From Prevotella sp. P5-50 (lineage in GTDB: Bacteria > Bacteroidota > Bacteroidia > Bacteroidales > Bacteroidaceae): a DNA stretch of 64,000 nt. Under the pieces are notes generated by a model, which was not told the DNA's origin, did not search any database, and saw only the letters and a program-made list of their open reading frames with translations. The stretch spans positions 337,161-401,160 of the forward strand of contig NZ_NPJA01000019.1 of NCBI RefSeq assembly GCF_002251295.1. The letters are read 5' to 3'. Below, piece after piece: positions 17,607-27,365 of this stretch; positions within the stretch are counted from its first letter, which is position 1, and every line of letters begins with the position of its first letter. Made by a program: the position numbers and the translations under genes.

Positions 17607-19412
17607 TTACAGCATGGGCAGTGTAAGGATGAAGCGTGCACCGCCAACGTAGTCTTTGTCAACCACAATAGTACCACCAAGCAGTTCGCTGACTTTGCGG
17701 CAAATGGGGAGTCCGAGACCGAATCCCTGTTTGAACAGATCTACTTTGTAGAATCTGTCGAACACCTTTTCTTGATGAGCCAACGGTATGCCGATACCTG
17801 TATCGGTAACGGTAAACTGTAAGGTCTTCGACGCTTTGTCGGCATGGAAACCGAGTGTTACCGATCCACTCTTCGTAAATTTGATGGCATTGTCCATCAG
17901 TTGTGAGAGCACACGACACAGTGCAATCTTATTGGTCTTGATGGTGAAGTCGTCTGGCTCGGTGTTCTCGGCAATCAGTTGCAGTCGTCCCTTGTTCTTT
18001 TCTTCAGCATCTCCGATGATGGTTTTTAAGAGACTTCCAACGTTTACCATATCCTCACAAACAAACTTTTTATTGCTGCTGTATTGTGCAATATCGAGCA
18101 ATTCGTTGAATATGGTGGTGATCATGTTGCTATTCTCATTGATGCTGTTCACCATCTCCGTATGTTCTTCGGGCGATATTTCGTATTCTGGATTGCCGAT
18201 GAGTTGCGCATATCCTGTAATGATATTGAGTGGTGTGCGTATCTCATGGCTGACATGTTCGATAAATGCTGTCTTCATACGGTCCGACTCCGTGGCTTGC
18301 TCCAGTGCCACACTGAGTTCACGGTTCTTTTGCTCGATGGTTTTCTGATAGCGGCGGCGCATCAGATGGTGGTAGATGATGGATATGAGTGCCAGAGTGA
18401 GCATGACGCAGATGGTAAAGAGCGATGCTGTCAACATCTTGCGGTTCTTGTCTGCCATGTGTTTGGTACGGTTATAGATCGACATCTGCGTATCTATTTC
18501 GCTCATACTGTCGAAGAGCATGTCGGTATCCAGCGAGTCGCGACGCATTTTAATCTTGCGAAATTCATCAAGGGCAAGGTCATAGCGATCCATCATCTTG
18601 TAGATTTGGATGCGCAATCCCGGTTTGTCGATTGCTTCAATCTCGTTGTTGTCGGCATTGATCAACTGCAGTGCTGATTGATAGTCGCCTGAGAAAGCCA
18701 GATCCATGGCTTTCATGAGTGCCACACCGTCGTTGTCAAATTCGGGATGTTTTCTTTGAATACTGAAGAAATCCCGATAGATTTTATCAAAGTTCCATCT
18801 GTCTTTATGATAGAAGTATAGTTTTCCTTTTAGCATGAGATAGGCTTTGTGGTATTCTGGATTATGGCTGGCACGGGTGAGATCGCCCAGTTTCTCTATC
18901 CACTGGTCTGCTTCTTTAGGCGAACCAACGAGTTTTAGTTCTGCCATCTGCGAATAGATGTCCATGCGCGACGGTGAATCCGTTGGTGCGCATTTCTCAT
19001 TGGCTTTCTTATAGTAGTATTCTGCCAGTCGGTAGTTGCCTCTCAGGTGGTAAATGCTGCCGAGCGTGTAGTCGATGAGTTGTACATAGGAGTCTTTGTT
19101 TTTCTCCTGTTCGATGTCTTTCAGAATGGTGTTCACCTTCTGCAAGGCTCTGTAGGTCTTGCCCAGATTGGCATCGAAAATCACTTCCTGACTGCGAATG
19201 GTATAATATAGCTCCTTATCATTGTGGTCCAGCAGATAGTCTTTCATCTGCTTTGCCGCATTGTAATACGCCTTCTCGTCTTTGCCTTTTTGGTAGAGGT
19301 CAAAGTAGTGGAGTGTCATTTTTACATAGGCAGTATCTTGCGAATGGCGTGACGCTTGTGTGGTGATACTTCCACACAGTGACAGGATGATGAGAAGGAG
19401 CAGGTTTCGCAT
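17607..19412 (-). CDS. TPR-containing sensor histidine kinase
   Basis: The 601-residue protein has a signal peptide and a periplasmic helical region of TPR-like repeats (~residues 30-310). A single transmembrane helix (327-347), a coiled coil, and a HisKA/HATPase_c kinase follow. The phospho-acceptor is His389 in VSHEIRTPLN; N508, DTGIGIP (537-543) and GFGLGLPI (563-570) form the ATP site. There is no receiver or HTH domain, so it needs a separate response regulator, and none is adjacent. lgt lies 5 bp upstream in the same direction, so they may share a transcript. This type is common in Bacteroidota; the signal is unknown. Confidence 0.92.
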   Translation of the reverse strand: MRNLLLLIILSLCGSITTQASRHSQDTAYVKMTLHYFDLYQKGKDEKAYYNAAKQMKDYLLDHNDKELYYTIRSQEVIFDANLGKTYRALQKVNTILKDIEQEKNKDSYVQLIDYTLGSIYHLRGNYRLAEYYYKKANEKCAPTDSPSRMDIYSQMAELKLVGSPKEADQWIEKLGDLTRASHNPEYHKAYLMLKGKLYFYHKDRWNFDKIYRDFFSIQRKHPEFDNDGVALMKAMDLAFSGDYQSALQLINADNNEIEAIDKPGLRIQIYKMMDRYDLALDEFRKIKMRRDSLDTDMLFDSMSEIDTQMSIYNRTKHMADKNRKMLTASLFTICVMLTLALISIIYHHLMRRRYQKTIEQKNRELSVALEQATESDRMKTAFIEHVSHEIRTPLNIITGYAQLIGNPEYEISPEEHTEMVNSINENSNMITTIFNELLDIAQYSSNKKFVCEDMVNVGSLLKTIIGDAEEKNKGRLQLIAENTEPDDFTIKTNKIALCRVLSQLMDNAIKFTKSGSVTLGFHADKASKTLQFTVTDTGIGIPLAHQEKVFDRFYKVDLFKQGFGLGLPICRKVSELLGGTIVVDKDYVGGARFILTLPML

Positions 19413-19417
19413 AGTGG

Positions 19418-20236
19418 CTATTCCTTTTTAGGTTTTCTGAACATGCAGCAGATGCCGATGATAATGAAGGGGATGGACAGGATTTGTCCCATGTCGAGCG
19501 GTAGCGAAGCCTCGAAAGCCTCTTGCACTTCTTTCGTGTATTCTATGAAGAAACGGAAAGTGAATATGTATGTCAGACAGAATCCAAAGAACCAACCGGT
19601 TCCGATGCGGTTTGTCATGCGCTTATGGAGTGGCCACATGATGGCAAAGAGAATGGCGTAGGCAATCGCTTCATAGAGTTGTCCAGGGTGGCGTGGTGCT
19701 GAATCGACACGCTCAAAGATGAATGCCCAGGGCACATCGGTAACCTTTCCGATGATTTCGGAGTTCATCAAGTTGCCGAGTCGGATAAAGCAGGCGGTCA
19801 CACCCGTAGCTATTGCGATATTGTCGAGTACGGTCCAGATGCTGAGTTTGGTGCGCTTCACATAGAGCCAGAGGGCTATCATCAGTCCGAGGGTACCTCC
19901 GTGGGAGGCGAGACCTTCGTAGCCCGTGAACTTCCATCCGCCATCTGCCATGAAATGGATGGGCAGCAACATCTCTACGAATCCCTTTCCGCTGGTGAGG
20001 AAATAGTCGGGTTGATAGAAGATGCAGTGACCGAGACGTGCTCCGACAAGTATTCCCACGAAGCAATAAAAGAATAGCGGATCAAAATACTCGTCTTTGA
20101 TGTGCTGTTCGCGATAGAGGCGGCGCACGGTGAAATAGGCCAGCGCCAGTCCGAGAAGCCAGCATAGGGAATACCAGCGGAATGGTCCGAATGAGATGCT
20201 GGGGTTCCAGACAATGAAGTTGATAAGGTTAAGCAT
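19418..20236 (-). CDS. lgt: Prolipoprotein diacylglyceryl transferase
   Basis: The 272-residue multi-spanning membrane protein carries the Lgt signature ([20 protein letters not shown] and later [12 protein letters not shown]). Lgt transfers diacylglycerol from phosphatidylglycerol to the lipobox Cys, the first step in lipoprotein maturation. The window encodes many lipoproteins that need it. About seven membrane segments are visible. It lies between ychF and the histidine kinase, all on the minus strand. Confidence 0.95.
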   Translation of the reverse strand: MLNLINFIVWNPSISFGPFRWYSLCWLLGLALAYFTVRRLYREQHIKDEYFDPLFFYCFVGILVGARLGHCIFYQPDYFLTSGKGFVEMLLPIHFMADGGWKFTGYEGLASHGGTLGLMIALWLYVKRTKLSIWTVLDNIAIATGVTACFIRLGNLMNSEIIGKVTDVPWAFIFERVDSAPRHPGQLYEAIAYAILFAIMWPLHKRMTNRIGTGWFFGFCLTYIFTFRFFIEYTKEVQEAFEASLPLDMGQILSIPFIIIGICCMFRKPKKE

Positions 20237-20279
20237 GTCTCGTAGATGAATTTAAGTAATCAATGAGTTAGTGTCCGTT

Positions 20280-20305
20280 GCGCCACCTTTCATGGAAAGG
20301 GGCGC
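20280..20305 (-). terminator. Hairpin after ychF
   Basis: An 11-bp stem with one bulged A and an ATG loop (20280-20291 with 20295-20305) follows the ychF stop codon by 7 bp. There is no clear T-run on the minus-strand 3' side, so it may attenuate or stabilise the message and not fully terminate. Confidence 0.5.
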
Positions 20306-20311
20306 CATGAC

Positions 20312-21412
20312 TTATACATTGAAGCGGAAGTGCATGATGTCACCATCCTGCACGATGTATTCCTTGCCTTCAATGCCCATTTTTCCGGCTTCGCGTACAG
20401 CGGCTTCTGATCCATACTGGATATAGTCGTCGTATTTGATGACCTCTGCACGGATGAATCCTTTCTCAAAGTCAGTATGGATAACTCCGGCACATTGCGG
20501 CGCTTTCCATCCTTTGTGGTAGGTCCATGCCTTGACTTCCATTTCTCCGGCGGTGATGAATGTTTCGAGGTTCAACAGGGAGTAGGCTTTCTTGATGAGT
20601 CGGTTCACACCGCTCTCTTCCAGTCCGAGTTCTTCCAAGAACATCTGTTTGTCCTCGTATGATTCCAGTTCGGCAATGTCTTCCTCGGTCTTGGCGGCTA
20701 TCACCATGGCTTCGGCACCTTCCTCCTGTGCCAGTGCTTCAACACGTCGGGTGTAGTCGTTGCCCTCTTTGGCATCCGATTCGCTGACGTTGCACACATA
20801 GAGCACGGGCTTTGCAGTCAGCAGGAAGAGGTTGCGCGCGCAGTCTTGTTCGTCTTTGCTCTCAAACTCTACGATGCGTGCGTTCTTTCCTTGGTCGAGC
20901 ACTTCCTTATAGGCTTTGAGCACAGCCACCTCTATTTTTGCATCTTTATTGCCTGCAGCGGCAGCCTTTTCGGTTTTTGCCAAACGGCTCTCGATGGTCT
21001 CCAGGTCTTTCAACTGCAGTTCGGTGTCGATGATTTCTTTGTCGCGGATGGGGTCGATGGTGCCATCTACGTGGGTGATGTTATCATCTTCAAAGCAGCG
21101 GAGCACGTGGATGATGGCATCTGTTTCGCGGATGTTGCCCAGAAATTTATTACCGAGTCCTTCTCCCTTGGATGCTCCTTTTACCAGTCCTGCAATATCC
21201 ACTATTTCACAAGTAGCGGGTACGATGCGTCCTGGGTGTACTATCTCAGCAAGTTTGGTGAGTCGCTCGTCGGGTACTGTGATTACTCCGACGTTGGGTT
21301 CTATCGTGCAGAATGGAAAATTGGCAGCCTGAGCTTTTGCACTTGACAGGCAGTTGAAAAGAGTGGACTTACCCACATTTGGAAGTCCCACTATACCACA
21401 TTTTAAAGACAT
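20312..21412 (-). CDS. ychF: Redox-regulated ATPase/GTP-binding protein YchF
   Basis: The 366-residue protein has the Obg-like G domain (GLPNVGKSTLFNCL near residues 8-21, NFPFCTIEPNVG) with the NKxD position altered, as expected for YchF. A coiled-coil and a C-terminal TGS domain follow (ECAGVIHTDFEKGFIRAEVI near the end). YchF/OLA1 prefers ATP over GTP and associates with ribosomes. Length and domain order are typical. Confidence 0.96.
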   Translation of the reverse strand: MSLKCGIVGLPNVGKSTLFNCLSSAKAQAANFPFCTIEPNVGVITVPDERLTKLAEIVHPGRIVPATCEIVDIAGLVKGASKGEGLGNKFLGNIRETDAIIHVLRCFEDDNITHVDGTIDPIRDKEIIDTELQLKDLETIESRLAKTEKAAAAGNKDAKIEVAVLKAYKEVLDQGKNARIVEFESKDEQDCARNLFLLTAKPVLYVCNVSESDAKEGNDYTRRVEALAQEEGAEAMVIAAKTEEDIAELESYEDKQMFLEELGLEESGVNRLIKKAYSLLNLETFITAGEMEVKAWTYHKGWKAPQCAGVIHTDFEKGFIRAEVIKYDDYIQYGSEAAVREAGKMGIEGKEYIVQDGDIMHFRFNV

Positions 21413-21439
21413 AGTTCTTCGTTTATTTCTATTTTAGTG

Positions 21440-21447
21440 CAAATTTA
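21440..21447 (-). promoter_or_regulatory. -7 element of ychF
   Basis: On the minus strand this is TAAATTTG, a match to TAnnTTTG, about 27 bp upstream of the ychF ATG. Confidence 0.6.
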
Positions 21448-22035
21448 TCAATAAATCGGCTAATTGCCAAACAAAAAACGGAATAATTATCAATTTTGCA
21501 CAAATAGTATAACAGATGGCGCAATTATGGTGGTCATATGTCGGTGTGAATTCAAGTTAACAGGGGAATTATTGGAAAATGCTGGTTAAAAAATGTCAAG
21601 ATAAAGCGTTTTGGTAATACTTTTTCTGCATGAAGAGGTTGTGCTGTCAAGCAAGGAATAGGGCATGACGTGTTTTTGCCCTATACATTGCTGCTGTGTG
21701 GTGGCATCATTACCTGCCCATGTCACTTATGTTTGATGGCAATTCAAATTGATTTGCTGACCAATTCAAATTGATTTGCTGAGCAATTCAAATTGATTTA
21801 CTGAGCAATTCAAATTGATTTGCTGAGGAAAGTGCCTTTTGTAGTGTTGCAAAGTGGTGGTGGTTAGCAGATTATGTGGCTTTTGGAAGATGACTTGGAA
21901 ACGGTTGTTTTATGCCCTGTTGTGTCATGTGGGGGTGGAAGATTGTGGAGAGACGATGAAAACCGATGCACCATAGGAGAGCACGGGAAATGCCGTGCTT
22001 ACGGTAGTTAGTGGGAGGATGCAGTCCAACAACAA
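21448..22035. other. Intergenic region of about 590 bp
   Basis: The only structured element I see between ychF and the korB terminator is the 22-bp tandem array at 21741-21828. The rest is not convincingly coding on either strand. Confidence 0.6.
21741..21828. repeat. Four tandem 22-bp repeats
   Basis: Units start at 21741, 21763, 21785 and 21807 with an exact 22-bp period and consensus AATTCAAATTGATTTGCTGAGC. Units differ at only one or two positions. Each carries the dyad CAATT-CA-AATTG across the unit junction. The array lies in non-coding DNA upstream of ychF. Confidence 0.9.
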
Positions 22036-22068
22036 GGGCTGCAACAGGCACGAATGCTGTTGCAGCCC
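22036..22068 (-). terminator. Intrinsic terminator of korAB
   Basis: A perfect 12-bp stem, GGGCTGCAACAG (22036-22047) with its complement at 22057-22068, has a 9-nt loop. It lies 35 bp beyond the korB stop codon; on the minus strand it is followed by TTGTTGTTGG. Confidence 0.8.
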
Positions 22069-22102
22069 CATATCGTTGATGGTTATAGGGTGTCAGTGCG
22101 TT

Positions 22103-23110
22103 TTATTTCACTTCCCAGATGTCGTTGGTTTCGAGCAGTTCGGCAAAGTTGTGATACTTCTTCTGCTTCGATACCTCATCGAGCTGTACGTGTACCGACT
22201 CGTCGTAAGTAGGTGCGTCAACGTCGCGGATAACACCGAGGGCGATGGGGAAGCCGTTTTCGTTGGACATCATAGCCAACTTCAACTGCAGGGTGTTGTC
22301 CTCACAATGGGCATCGTGTACCAATACATCATCGAGAGTATAGCCGTTTTCGCCGATTTTCACGACCTTCAGGCCGAAACCTTCCTGCACCAGACCAAAT
22401 TCGTTGTTCTCACCGAACACGAGTTTCTCGCCGTGGCGCACATAAATAGCGTTCTTCTTGCGGCCTTCCTTGGTATATACCGACTCGTGGCAACCGTCGT
22501 TGAAGATAACGCAGTTTTGCAGAATCTCGCAAACGGCAGCACCCTTGTGCTGGTAAGCAGCCTTCAGGATGTCCTGAGTCTCGGCAGCATCAGTGGCAAC
22601 GCTACGGGCAAAGAAGTGACCGCGAGCACCGAAACAGAGTTCAGCGGGGCGGAATGGATCCTCTACCGTGCCATAGGGGCTCGACTTAGAAACGAAGCCA
22701 CGGGGTGAGGTGGGCGAGTACTGACCTTTTGTCAAACCGTAGATGCGGTTGTTGAGCAGAATCATGTTGAGGTCGATGTTACGACGCATGGCATGAATGA
22801 AGTGGTTACCGCCGATGGCAAGACCGTCACCGTCGCCACTGACCTGCCAGATGCAGAGGTCTGGGTTAGCCACTTTCGCACCAGTAGCAATAGCTGCAGC
22901 ACGACCGTGGATGGTCTGCATGGCATAGGTGTTTACGTAATAGGGCAGACGGCTGGAGCAACCGATACCCGATATGACTGCCATGTTGTGGGGTGCAACA
23001 CCCACTTCTGCCATGGCTTTATGGAGCGACGCCAGGAAGAAATGGTCGCCGCAACCCGGACACCAACGTGGCTGTCCCTTCTTATAGTCTTGGAATGTAT
23101 ATTCACTCAT
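22103..23110 (-). CDS. korB: 2-oxoacid:ferredoxin oxidoreductase, beta subunit
   Basis: The 335-residue protein is the thiamine-diphosphate-binding subunit. It shows RWCPGCGDHFFLASLHKAMA at the N-terminus, the TPP-Mg motif VSGDGDGLAIGGNHFIHAMR, and NNRIYGLTKGQYSPTS. With KorA it oxidatively decarboxylates 2-oxoglutarate (or a related 2-oxoacid) to the acyl-CoA while reducing ferredoxin. korA ends 6 bp upstream, so the pair is one operon. Substrate assignment to 2-oxoglutarate follows the usual Bacteroidota annotation and is inferred. Confidence 0.93.
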   Translation of the reverse strand: MSEYTFQDYKKGQPRWCPGCGDHFFLASLHKAMAEVGVAPHNMAVISGIGCSSRLPYYVNTYAMQTIHGRAAAIATGAKVANPDLCIWQVSGDGDGLAIGGNHFIHAMRRNIDLNMILLNNRIYGLTKGQYSPTSPRGFVSKSSPYGTVEDPFRPAELCFGARGHFFARSVATDAAETQDILKAAYQHKGAAVCEILQNCVIFNDGCHESVYTKEGRKKNAIYVRHGEKLVFGENNEFGLVQEGFGLKVVKIGENGYTLDDVLVHDAHCEDNTLQLKLAMMSNENGFPIALGVIRDVDAPTYDESVHVQLDEVSKQKKYHNFAELLETNDIWEVK

Positions 23111-23116
23111 AACGCT

Positions 23117-24967
23117 TTACTTCTTTAAAATGTCCTCAAATGCCTTTACCAACTCTGCCACTACAAATGGCTGTCCCTTTACCTGATTGAACTGGTAGGG
23201 CACTAAGCCATCTACATTGGCACGCAGCCAAGTAGCCAACTGGCCGAGGTTCTGCTCGGCAATGACCACTTTCTTATATTTCGAGAGTACCTCTGCCGTG
23301 TTCTTAGGCAGTGGATTGACATATTTGAACTGGGCTTGTGCCACTTTGTAGCCTTTGGCTTGCAGTTCCTGCATCGCACTTACAAGGTGACCGTAAGTAG
23401 ATCCGAAACCTACGATGAGCAGGTCGGCATCGTCTTTGTCGCCCAGTACCTGCAAGTCGGGAACGGGGATTTTAGCCACCTTCTCGGCACGCAGACGACA
23501 CATTTGGTCATGGTTTTCAGGATCTGTAGAGATGGCACCGGTATTACCGTCCTTCTCCAGTCCGCCAAGGATATGGGTGTAGCCCTCCTGTCCGGGGATT
23601 GCCCAGTAGCGAACCTTTGTTTCTTCGTCGCGGAAGTATGGGGTATAGTGGCCCTTCATCTCAGGAGTTACGTAGTGAGGCTTAATGGCTTGGAGTCCCT
23701 CCATGGTTGGCAACTTCCAAGCAGCAGATCCGTTGGCGATGAAAGCATCGGTGAGCAGGATGACGGGAGTCAGATGTTCGAGCGCTATCTTTGCTGCCTC
23801 GTAGGCGGCGTCAAAGCAGTCTGTGGGGCTCAGTGCGGCAATAACGGGCATTGGACTCTCACCGTTTCTGCCGAAGAGAGCTTGCAGCAAGTCGGTTTGC
23901 TCGCTCTTGGTGGGCAGACCTGTAGAAGGACCGCCACGCTGTACATCGATGATAACCAGTGGCAACTCGTCGATCACTGCCAAGTTCATCGCTTCGCTCT
24001 TCAGACATACACCAGGTCCGGAGGTGCTGGTAGCAGCCAATGCTCCGGCAAACGAAGCACCGATGGCTGAAGCGCATCCGCTGATTTCGTCTTCACACTG
24101 TACGGTGATGACACCGCATGACTTGTGTTTCGACAGTTCGTGAAGAATATCTGTGGCTGGAGTGATAGGGTAGCTGCCTAAGAAGAGATGCAGACCTGCC
24201 TTTTCGGCAGCAGCAATAAGACCGTAGGCAGTAGCCTTGTTACCCGTGATATCCATATAGCGTCCGGGCACCTTGGTCTTCGATTCGATGCGATAGGTAG
24301 CCGGTACGGATGAATGGGTATTGTGACCGTAGTCGTAACCAGCCTGCACCACCTTGATATTGTTCTCGGCAATGGCAGGTTTCTTGGCGAATTTCTCACG
24401 CAAGAAATTGGCAACGAGGTTCAAGTCGCGGTTGAAGAGCCAGCAAACCAAACCCAGCGCAAACATGTTGCGACACTTCAGAATGGCTTTGTTGTCCATG
24501 CCACTTTCTGCCAGACACGCTTTCACCATAGTGGTGAGCGGGCACTGGATGACACGATCGGGATCTACATGGAGTTCGCCGAGATAGTCGGGAGTGGCAA
24601 ACTGTGCTTTCTCCAAGTCCTTCGGACCGAATGAATCGGTGTCGATGATGATGGTGGCTTGGGGCTTGGCATACTTCAGCTGTGTCTTCAGCGCTGCAGC
24701 GTTCATGGCTACAAGCACGTCACACTGATCACCAGGGGTATAGACCTTGCCAGCACCGATGTGAACCTGGAATCCGCTGACACCGGTCAGCGAGCCTTGT
24801 GGGGCACGGATATCTGCCGGATAATCTGGGAAAGTGGAAATACCATTACCTACGGTGGCGCTCACCGTAGAAAAGATGTTTCCGGCCAACTGCATACCGT
24901 CACCGGAATCACCCGAGAAGCGTACGACTACCTGGTCGAGCTCCTTGATTTCTAATTCTTCAGCCAT
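23117..24967 (-). CDS. korA: 2-oxoacid:ferredoxin oxidoreductase, fused gamma-alpha subunit
   Basis: The 616-residue protein joins a gamma domain (FSGDSGDGMQLAGNIFS at the N-terminus to ~residue 190) to the alpha pyrimidine-binding domain (LFLGSYPITPATDILHELSK, SGPGVCLKSEAMNLAVIDEL). The fused form is typical of KorA in Bacteroidota. It pairs with korB 6 bp downstream. The promoter is divergent from xerD. The enzyme supplies reduced ferredoxin and succinyl-CoA or related acyl-CoA in the incomplete TCA cycle of these anaerobes. Confidence 0.94.
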   Translation of the reverse strand: MAEELEIKELDQVVVRFSGDSGDGMQLAGNIFSTVSATVGNGISTFPDYPADIRAPQGSLTGVSGFQVHIGAGKVYTPGDQCDVLVAMNAAALKTQLKYAKPQATIIIDTDSFGPKDLEKAQFATPDYLGELHVDPDRVIQCPLTTMVKACLAESGMDNKAILKCRNMFALGLVCWLFNRDLNLVANFLREKFAKKPAIAENNIKVVQAGYDYGHNTHSSVPATYRIESKTKVPGRYMDITGNKATAYGLIAAAEKAGLHLFLGSYPITPATDILHELSKHKSCGVITVQCEDEISGCASAIGASFAGALAATSTSGPGVCLKSEAMNLAVIDELPLVIIDVQRGGPSTGLPTKSEQTDLLQALFGRNGESPMPVIAALSPTDCFDAAYEAAKIALEHLTPVILLTDAFIANGSAAWKLPTMEGLQAIKPHYVTPEMKGHYTPYFRDEETKVRYWAIPGQEGYTHILGGLEKDGNTGAISTDPENHDQMCRLRAEKVAKIPVPDLQVLGDKDDADLLIVGFGSTYGHLVSAMQELQAKGYKVAQAQFKYVNPLPKNTAEVLSKYKKVVIAEQNLGQLATWLRANVDGLVPYQFNQVKGQPFVVAELVKAFEDILKK

Positions 24968-25000
24968 AAAAATAAAAATCTAAATTGCTAAATGTGTTTG

Positions 25001-25008
25001 CAAAGGTA
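25001..25008 (-). promoter_or_regulatory. -7 element of korAB
   Basis: On the minus strand this is TACCTTTG, about 34 bp before the korA ATG. It is divergent from the xerD promoter, with both packed into 115 bp. Confidence 0.6.
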
Positions 25009-25046
25009 CGATTAAAAGCGGAATAACAAAAAGAAAAGCATATATA

Positions 25047-25078
25047 TTTTGTTTTTTGCGCGTTTTGCAGTAATTTTG
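25047..25078 (+). promoter_or_regulatory. Promoter placing xerD on a leaderless or near-leaderless transcript
   Basis: TTTTG (25047-25051) and TAATTTTG (25071-25078) are 19 nt apart, and the ATG at 25082 begins 3 bases after the -7 box. If transcription starts a few bases downstream as usual, the mRNA begins at this ATG or at the in-frame ATG at 25088. Confidence 0.6.
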
Positions 25079-25081
25079 TGA

Positions 25082-26002
25082 ATGAATATGAAGAAAAATA
25101 GCAAAGACTACGTACGTCCATACTTGCGTTTCCTGAGGTTGCAACGCGGACTTTCCGACAATACGCTCGATGCCTATGAGCGCGATTTGCAGAAGTTGTT
25201 GGGCTATCTGCGCGATGAAAACAAAGATGTGTTTGATGTGCAGTTGCCTGACCTGCAACATTTCGCTGCTACACTCCACGATATCGGCATCGGGCCACGC
25301 TCCCAGTGTCGCATACTCTGTGGGGTGCGTTCCTTCTTTCGGTTCATGCAGACCGACGGTTGGCGTGACGACGATCCGTCGGAACTGTTGGAGAGTCCGG
25401 TGCTCGGCACTCATCTGCCAGAGGTACTCTCCACCCGCGAGGTGGATATGCTCAAGGCAAGCATAGACCTCACCAAATGGGAAGGGCAGCGCAATAGGGC
25501 GATTATCGAAACGCTTTTTTCCTGCGGACTGCGTGTCAGCGAACTCGTCACACTCAAGCTCAGCAACCTCTTCATACAAGAGCGCTACATCAGAGTGGTG
25601 GGCAAAGGATCTAAAGAGCGTCTCGTACCCATCTCGCAGAAAGCCCTCGACGAAATTGAATTTTGGTTTGCCGACCGTCGGCAGATGAATATCAAGCCCG
25701 GCGAGGAAGATTATGTGTTCCTCAACCGACGTGGGGCGCATCTCACCCGAACCATGATACTCATCATGATCAAGCGCCAGGCTGTGGCTGCCGGTATTCA
25801 GAAAACCATCTCTCCCCATACCCTTCGACATTCGTTTGCTACGGCATTGCTGGAAGGAGGTGCCGATTTGCGTGCCATACAAATGATGATGGGCCACGAA
25901 TCCATAGCCACCACCGAGATTTATACCCATGTGGATATGAGTACGCTACGCCAGCAGATATTGGAACATCATCCGCGTAACGTCAAAAACGAGGTTAAAT
26001 AG
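25082..26002 (+). CDS. xerD: Site-specific tyrosine recombinase XerD
   Basis: The 306-residue protein has the SAM-like N-terminal domain and the full catalytic set: Arg151 (CGLRVSEL), Lys175 (VGKGSKER), His246 and Arg249 (HTLRHSF), His272 (MGHES) and Tyr281 (IYTHV). Length and context (single gene beside housekeeping genes) fit the chromosome-dimer resolvase and not a mobile-element integrase. XerD acts with XerC at dif near the terminus. No dif site was recognised here. Confidence 0.92.
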   Translation: MNMKKNSKDYVRPYLRFLRLQRGLSDNTLDAYERDLQKLLGYLRDENKDVFDVQLPDLQHFAATLHDIGIGPRSQCRILCGVRSFFRFMQTDGWRDDDPSELLESPVLGTHLPEVLSTREVDMLKASIDLTKWEGQRNRAIIETLFSCGLRVSELVTLKLSNLFIQERYIRVVGKGSKERLVPISQKALDEIEFWFADRRQMNIKPGEEDYVFLNRRGAHLTRTMILIMIKRQAVAAGIQKTISPHTLRHSFATALLEGGADLRAIQMMMGHESIATTEIYTHVDMSTLRQQILEHHPRNVKNEVK

Positions 26003-26033
26003 GTATAAATGCTTGCAGAACACCGCCGTTTTA

Positions 26034-26065
26034 TTTTGTCATATCCCGAAATCTGCGTAACTTTG
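26034..26065 (+). promoter_or_regulatory. Promoter of metK
   Basis: TTTTG (26034-26038) and TAACTTTG (26058-26065) with a 19-nt spacer match the Bacteroidota consensus. A ~30-nt leader precedes the ATG at 26097; it is too short for a SAM riboswitch. Confidence 0.7.
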
Positions 26066-26096
26066 CAGCCGAAAACAAAAATATAAGAAGATAAAC

Positions 26097-27356
26097 ATGT
26101 CATACCTTTTCTCATCAGAATCAGTATCTGAAGGCCATCCCGATAAGGTGGCTGACCAAATCAGTGACGCCATACTCGATCAGTTTCTGGCTTACGACGA
26201 GCATGCTCGTGTGGCTTGCGAAACCTTTGTAACTACCGGACAGGTGGTTATCATGGGTGAGGTTAGAAGCAGTGAATATATTGACTTGCAGGCCATTGCC
26301 CGCAATACCATCAAGAAAATCGGCTATACCAAGGCCGAATATCAGTTTGACGGAGACTCCTGCGGCGTGCTTACCGCCATCCACGAACAGAGCGACGACA
26401 TCAACCGTGGTGTTGACCGTGAGGATGACGAAGACCAAGGCGCCGGCGACCAAGGCATGATGTTTGGCTATGCAACAAATGAAACAGAGAACTACATGCC
26501 TGTTTCGCTCGACCTCTCACATCTTATCGTAAGCACTTTGGCTGATATTCGTCGCGAAGGAAAGGAGATGACTTATCTCCGCCCCGACTCTAAGAGTCAG
26601 GTGACCGTACAGTATAGCGACGACGGAACACCCGAACGCATCGATACCATCGTCGTTTCAACCCAGCACGATGAGTTTGACGATGACGACGAGCGCATGC
26701 TTGCCACAATCAAGGCTGATGTGCTCAACATCCTCATACCACGCGTTAAAGCACAGATCAAGAGCGAGAAGGTGCTCAGGCTCTTCGACGATCAGATCAA
26801 GTACTACGTCAACCCAACGGGTAAGTTTGTTATCGGTGGTCCTCATGGAGATACCGGACTTACCGGTCGTAAGATCATTGTAGATACTTACGGAGGTAAG
26901 GGTGCACACGGTGGCGGTGCTTTCTCTGGTAAAGACTCTTCTAAGGTCGATCGTTCTGCTGCCTATGCCGCACGCCATATCGCTAAGAACATGGTGGCTG
27001 CCGGAGTAGCCGACGAGATGTTGGTACAGGTGAGCTATGCCATCGGTGTGGCACGTCCGATGAATATCTACGTCAATACTTACGGTCGTTCACGTGTGAA
27101 TATGACCGACAGCGAGATAGCACAGCGCATCGAGAAACTGTTTGACCTGCGTCCAAAAGCCATCGAGCGCCAGTTGAAGTTGCGCCAGCCCATGTATCTG
27201 GAGACCGCAGCCTATGGTCACATGGGACGTCATCCCGAAGTGGTGAAGAAAACCTTTACCAGTCGTTATCATGAGACAAAAACCATCGATGTAGAGCTCT
27301 TCACTTGGGAAAAGCTCGATCGGGTAGAGGATATCAAACGCGAATTCGCACTTTAA
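26097..27356 (+). CDS. metK: S-adenosylmethionine synthase
   Basis: The 419-residue protein begins [20 protein letters not shown] and contains the MetK signatures [13 protein letters not shown] and [20 protein letters not shown]. It makes S-adenosylmethionine from methionine and ATP in the cytoplasm. It is about 35 residues longer than the E. coli enzyme, with an acidic insert around [11 protein letters not shown], as in other Bacteroidota. It heads a run of co-directional genes (DUF4271, hemD, rnpA, yidD, tyrS). Confidence 0.97.
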   Translation: MSYLFSSESVSEGHPDKVADQISDAILDQFLAYDEHARVACETFVTTGQVVIMGEVRSSEYIDLQAIARNTIKKIGYTKAEYQFDGDSCGVLTAIHEQSDDINRGVDREDDEDQGAGDQGMMFGYATNETENYMPVSLDLSHLIVSTLADIRREGKEMTYLRPDSKSQVTVQYSDDGTPERIDTIVVSTQHDEFDDDDERMLATIKADVLNILIPRVKAQIKSEKVLRLFDDQIKYYVNPTGKFVIGGPHGDTGLTGRKIIVDTYGGKGAHGGGAFSGKDSSKVDRSAAYAARHIAKNMVAAGVADEMLVQVSYAIGVARPMNIYVNTYGRSRVNMTDSEIAQRIEKLFDLRPKAIERQLKLRQPMYLETAAYGHMGRHPEVVKKTFTSRYHETKTIDVELFTWEKLDRVEDIKREFAL

Positions 27357-27365
27357 TTCTATTCC

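Noticed and set aside
25082..26002. XerD-like gene as an element integrase
   Set aside because: It sits among conserved housekeeping genes and matches the chromosomal XerD in length and motifs; no att sites or cargo are adjacent.
26066..26096. SAM riboswitch upstream of metK
   Set aside because: The predicted leader is only about 30 nt, too short for any known SAM aptamer.
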